Below are positions 25,099 through 27,717 of a DNA stretch of 27,717 nt, piece by piece. Each line of letters opens with the position of its first letter. Position 1 is the first letter of the stretch. The notes beneath the pieces were generated by a model. That model was not told where the DNA came from. It did not search any database and saw only the letters and a program-made list of their open reading frames with translations. Location: positions 13,527-41,243 of the forward strand of contig DTUG01000142.1 in the NCBI GenBank assembly GCA_012964275.1. Reading direction: 5' to 3'. The position numbers and the translations under genes are program-made. Source of the DNA: Fidelibacterota bacterium. GTDB lineage: Bacteria; Fidelibacterota; Marinisomatia; Marinisomatales; UBA1611.

Positions 25099-26444
25099 GC
25101 ACTGAACATTTTATTCAATCTTGAACGCACATTTGGCTTCGCAAATACCAGTGCAATATCCTCTTGTGATAATTGAGAATCTCCGTGAGCAATTCCTATC
25201 TTTCCATGATGGTTGACCATGCCAATAATACTGTCTTTTGGAAGGTTAAGTTTATTTAATGGTTTTTTTGTTACTGCGCTGCCCTCCTCAGGTTGCAATT
25301 CAAAAACATCCACACCAATTTCATCAAATGTAGCAATGGATGTTTCAGAAACATCGCTATGAAGAATTCGCAAAATGGAATTTGCAGTTGAAAGGTTTTT
25401 ACTAATCACTGCACCAAATCCAATTTCTTTAATCGTGGGCATATAGTCCGTGTTAACAACGTGAATAATACACTGCCGAGCACCTAAATGGTGGGCCAGT
25501 AATCCAGCAATCAGATTTGTTTTCTCATTTTCTGTTACGGCAATAAAACTGTCTACTTCCTGAATATTTTCTGATTTTAGAAATTCGATATCGGTACCAT
25601 CACCATAGATAACCATTGTATCATCTAACTTTGTAGCAATTTGTCCTGCTTTTGGTCGATTATAATCTATTAGCCGAACATTCTCATTTGATAATTCTTC
25701 AGCAAGGGACCTGCCAATCTTCGAACCCCCAAGGATCATTATACGACCGGAATGAGTTGAATGGATATTTAACAGGCTTAAAAGGTTATCAATGTCTTTT
25801 GATTGCAAAATAAAATATCCAATGTCACCCTCATGGAATTGAAAATCAGACCAAGGAACAACAGATTCATTGCCCCTTAAAACTGCTATCACGCCAAACC
25901 TGAAATGATGAACATTCTTACAGATATTAGCCAGATTTCTTCCACCAAGTAAAAAATCTAATGATTTATCTATTCTTATTCCGAGCATTACCAAACGACC
26001 TGCTTCAAAATCCATAGCTTGTATTGCATAAGGGTATCTCAGTAATTGTATAATCTCCCGGCAGACTTCTCGTTCCGGATGTATAACCACATCTACACCA
26101 AATTTTTCCGGTTTTATAATAGATTCCCGAGAGGAGTATTGTTGATTCCGTAATCGGGCAATGATTTTATTAGCTCCCAATTCATGAGATTGCAGAGAAG
26201 CAATTAGATTCACTTCATCTACTCGGGTAAGACATAATACATAATCTGCATCATTTACCTTGGCATTAATTAATACATTGGGACTGGCACCGTTTCCTTC
26301 TACCACGATGACGTCTAAATGCTCCGATGCACGCTGGCATTTGTAGGGATCGATATCAACGATAGTGATATCGTAGTTTTCTTCACTGAGCGCTTTGGCA
26401 ACGTGAAATCCAACTTCGCCGGCGCCGATAATTACAACTTTCAT
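25095..26444 (-). CDS. trkA: Trk system potassium uptake regulatory protein TrkA
   Basis: TrkA is the cytoplasmic nucleotide-binding ring that gates TrkH. The 449-residue protein is a tandem of two RCK units. The first begins with MKVVIIGAGEVGFHVAKAL (GxGxxG, 7-12) and an acidic end of strand 2 (VDID, 29-32) that would bind NAD(H). The second begins near residue 235 with IMILGGSKIGRSLAEEL and a matching strand 2 (RLIDYN). Each Rossmann domain is followed by a TrkA-C domain. The double-unit length matches the E. coli type. It precedes trkH with a four-base overlap and lies 68 bases after the murA stop. No Shine-Dalgarno sequence is visible. Confidence 0.97.
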   Translation of the reverse strand: MKVVIIGAGEVGFHVAKALSEENYDITIVDIDPYKCQRASEHLDVIVVEGNGASPNVLINAKVNDADYVLCLTRVDEVNLIASLQSHELGANKIIARLRNQQYSSRESIIKPEKFGVDVVIHPEREVCREIIQLLRYPYAIQAMDFEAGRLVMLGIRIDKSLDFLLGGRNLANICKNVHHFRFGVIAVLRGNESVVPWSDFQFHEGDIGYFILQSKDIDNLLSLLNIHSTHSGRIMILGGSKIGRSLAEELSNENVRLIDYNRPKAGQIATKLDDTMVIYGDGTDIEFLKSENIQEVDSFIAVTENEKTNLIAGLLAHHLGARQCIIHVVNTDYMPTIKEIGFGAVISKNLSTANSILRILHSDVSETSIATFDEIGVDVFELQPEEGSAVTKKPLNKLNLPKDSIIGMVNHHGKIGIAHGDSQLSQEDIALVFAKPNVRSRLNKMFSA

Positions 26445-26482
26445 TAAAATTATATCACAAGTTGCTTAATAAATAAATTACA

Positions 26483-26501
26483 CTTTATTTTCGGAATAAA
26501 G
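26483..26501 (-). terminator. Short hairpin after murA, possible weak terminator or attenuator
   Basis: CTTTATT and AATAAAG (seven base pairs, five-base loop) form a perfect inverted repeat in the 68-base gap between the murA stop and the trkA start. On the minus strand it is followed by a loosely T-rich stretch (TGTAATTTATTTATT). The stem has one G-C pair only, so it might end some murA transcripts or simply be an AT-rich coincidence. Confidence 0.3.
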
Positions 26502-26512
26502 GCCTGAATTAT

Positions 26513-27717
26513 TTATTCAGTTTCCCGGCTGATTTGGGCACCCAAAACTCTGAATTTTTCTTCAATATGCTCGTAGCCACGATCAATATGATAAACACGA
26601 CTTACCTGTGTCTTGCCTGATGCTGCCAAACCTGCAATGATCAATGAAGCACTTGCACGAATGTCCGTAGACATGACTGGAGCGCCCGCCAGCGAATCTA
26701 CACCCCTTACAAATGCCGTATTCTTGTCAACTCGAATATTTGCACCTAATCGAGACAATTCCGGAATATGACTAAACCGATCATGATAAACTGTATCTGT
26801 GATCATTGAAGAACCGGCAGCTAATGACATCAGAGCCACCCACTGTGCCTGTAGGTCTGTTGGAAAACCGGGATAGACAGCCGTGGTCATATCCACAGGT
26901 TTTAATTTATCTGGTGGTGTAACTGTAACAGATGCATTTCCAACAATGATTTTGCATCCTGCCTCTTTCAATTTCCCTAAAACAGCATCTAAATGCCTCA
27001 GTTCCACTCTGTTTACAGTAATTTTTCCTAAAAGCGCACCGGCAATCAGAAAGGTGCCAGCTTCAATACGATCGGATATCACTTCAATATCTGCTGCATG
27101 TAGGTCATTCACTCCATCTATAATTATAGTCGTTGTACCAATTCCACTTATACGAGCACCCATTTTGTTGAGAAATTCACACAATTGTACTATTTCGGGT
27201 TCTCGTGCGGCATTATGGAGGATTGTGGTTCCTTTTGCGGTGACAGCTGCCATCGCCAGATTACCTGTGGCACCCACTGATGGAAATTCAAAACGAATCT
27301 CATTCCCTTTTAATTGATCTGCTTCTGCTAAAATATAACCATCCTTTAACGTCAACTTTGCACCCAATTTTTCCAACCCCTTTAAATGAAAATCAACCGG
27401 CCGTGGACCCCAGGCACATCCACCGGGCAATGATACTTTAACTCTTCCAAAGCGTGCCATCAACGGTCCGAGGACATAAAATGATGCTCGCATTGTTTTG
27501 ACAAGATCATAGGGTGCTTCCGGGTTATTAACGGTTGTGCTATCAATCTCAATGGTATTTTTATTCAATGACACCTTAGCACCAATAATTTCCAATAATC
27601 TAATCATGGTACGAGTATCTTTCAGTTCAGGAACCCGGTAAATCTTAGATTTTCCAACGGGTATCAAAGCAGCAGTCATGATGGGAAGGACCGCATTTTT
27701 TGCACCACTGACCTCTA
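26513..27717 (-). CDS. murA: UDP-N-acetylglucosamine 1-carboxyvinyltransferase, N-terminal tip beyond the right edge
   Basis: MurA transfers enolpyruvate from phosphoenolpyruvate to UDP-GlcNAc, the first committed step of peptidoglycan synthesis. About 400 residues are visible. The frame stays open through the right edge and reads EVSGAKNAVLPIM, the conserved SGAKNA segment with the active-site Lys-Asn pair, so the ATG at 27679 is internal; roughly 15 residues are missing. The catalytic cysteine sits in LPGGCAWGPRPVDFH, at the place of E. coli Cys115, the fosfomycin target. Later conserved stretches (AGTFLIAGAL, YPGFPTDLQAQ and DRFSHIPELSRLGA) are intact. trkA follows 68 bases downstream. Confidence 0.97.
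   Translation of the reverse strand, partial: EVSGAKNAVLPIMTAALIPVGKSKIYRVPELKDTRTMIRLLEIIGAKVSLNKNTIEIDSTTVNNPEAPYDLVKTMRASFYVLGPLMARFGRVKVSLPGGCAWGPRPVDFHLKGLEKLGAKLTLKDGYILAEADQLKGNEIRFEFPSVGATGNLAMAAVTAKGTTILHNAAREPEIVQLCEFLNKMGARISGIGTTTIIIDGVNDLHAADIEVISDRIEAGTFLIAGALLGKITVNRVELRHLDAVLGKLKEAGCKIIVGNASVTVTPPDKLKPVDMTTAVYPGFPTDLQAQWVALMSLAAGSSMITDTVYHDRFSHIPELSRLGANIRVDKNTAFVRGVDSLAGAPVMSTDIRASASLIIAGLAASGKTQVSRVYHIDRGYEHIEEKFRVLGAQISRETE

Noticed and set aside
26883..27317. A 144-codon plus-strand open frame opposite murA
   Set aside because: It mirrors conserved murA codons and has a biased Ser/Pro/Ile composition with no family pattern.
26513..27679. murA taken as complete from ATG 27679
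   Set aside because: The frame stays open upstream and encodes the conserved SGAKNA segment, so the true start is beyond the right edge.
1..27717. Mobile elements, CRISPR arrays, tRNA or rRNA genes, attachment sites
   Set aside because: No transposase or integrase, no regular repeat-spacer pattern and no cloverleaf-like stretch were seen; the gaps between genes are all under about 140 bases.

Overview
The window is a densely packed, almost entirely minus-strand stretch of a bacterial chromosome: 27 protein genes, of which only two short ones lie on the plus strand. Both edges cut a gene. It is diderm: there is an LptE-type lipoprotein, Lgt, many signal peptides and a large predicted outer-membrane protein. 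Base composition looks moderately AT-rich. Many genes overlap by 1-4 bases (ATGA, TGATG, TAATG or TAGTG junctions), and most starts have no visible Shine-Dalgarno sequence. Together with the type of large surface protein at the left edge, this suggests a member of the FCB supergroup, perhaps Marinimicrobia (SAR406) or a relative. That placement is inference from gene content, not from a marker-gene tree.

Layout, left to right in coordinates (transcription mostly runs right to left). (1) 1-7485 reads as one transcription unit in the order lepA, CAAX-type membrane protease, exported protein with a C-terminal zinc ribbon, lgt, exported beta-propeller-like protein, large outer-membrane protein (cut by the left edge). 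(2) 7536-8682 holds three small genes: a cupin, an exported SHOCT-domain protein and an exported protein of unknown function. (3) 8679-12329 holds nadE, acylphosphatase, a TIGR00725/LOG-like protein and asnS. (4) 12349-17126 holds uvrB, galE, a sensorless sigma-54 activator and lptE, joined head to tail. (5) 17258-19448: a 97-residue conserved hypothetical gene on the plus strand sits between uvrB and uvrC. (6) 19588-20412 is a plus-strand CHAD-domain protein that overlaps the next gene tail to tail. (7) 20402-27717 holds murA (cut by the right edge), trkA, trkH, a crotonase, a DUF1611 protein, an enolase-superfamily dipeptide/N-acyl-amino-acid epimerase and methylmalonyl-CoA epimerase.

Most genes are housekeeping: translation (lepA, asnS), DNA repair (uvrB, uvrC), NAD synthesis, potassium uptake (trkA-trkH), peptidoglycan (murA) and envelope biogenesis (lgt, lptE, galE). 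The most interesting parts are the DUF1611-epimerase pair, which resembles the DgcN-DgcA route for D-glutamate use and is embedded with two acyl-CoA enzymes; an LptE-like lipoprotein carrying a near-perfect EF-hand-type calcium loop; and the envelope cluster ending in an uncharacterised propeller/outer-membrane protein pair. No mobile element, CRISPR array, tRNA or rRNA was seen, and no gap between genes exceeds about 140 bases.
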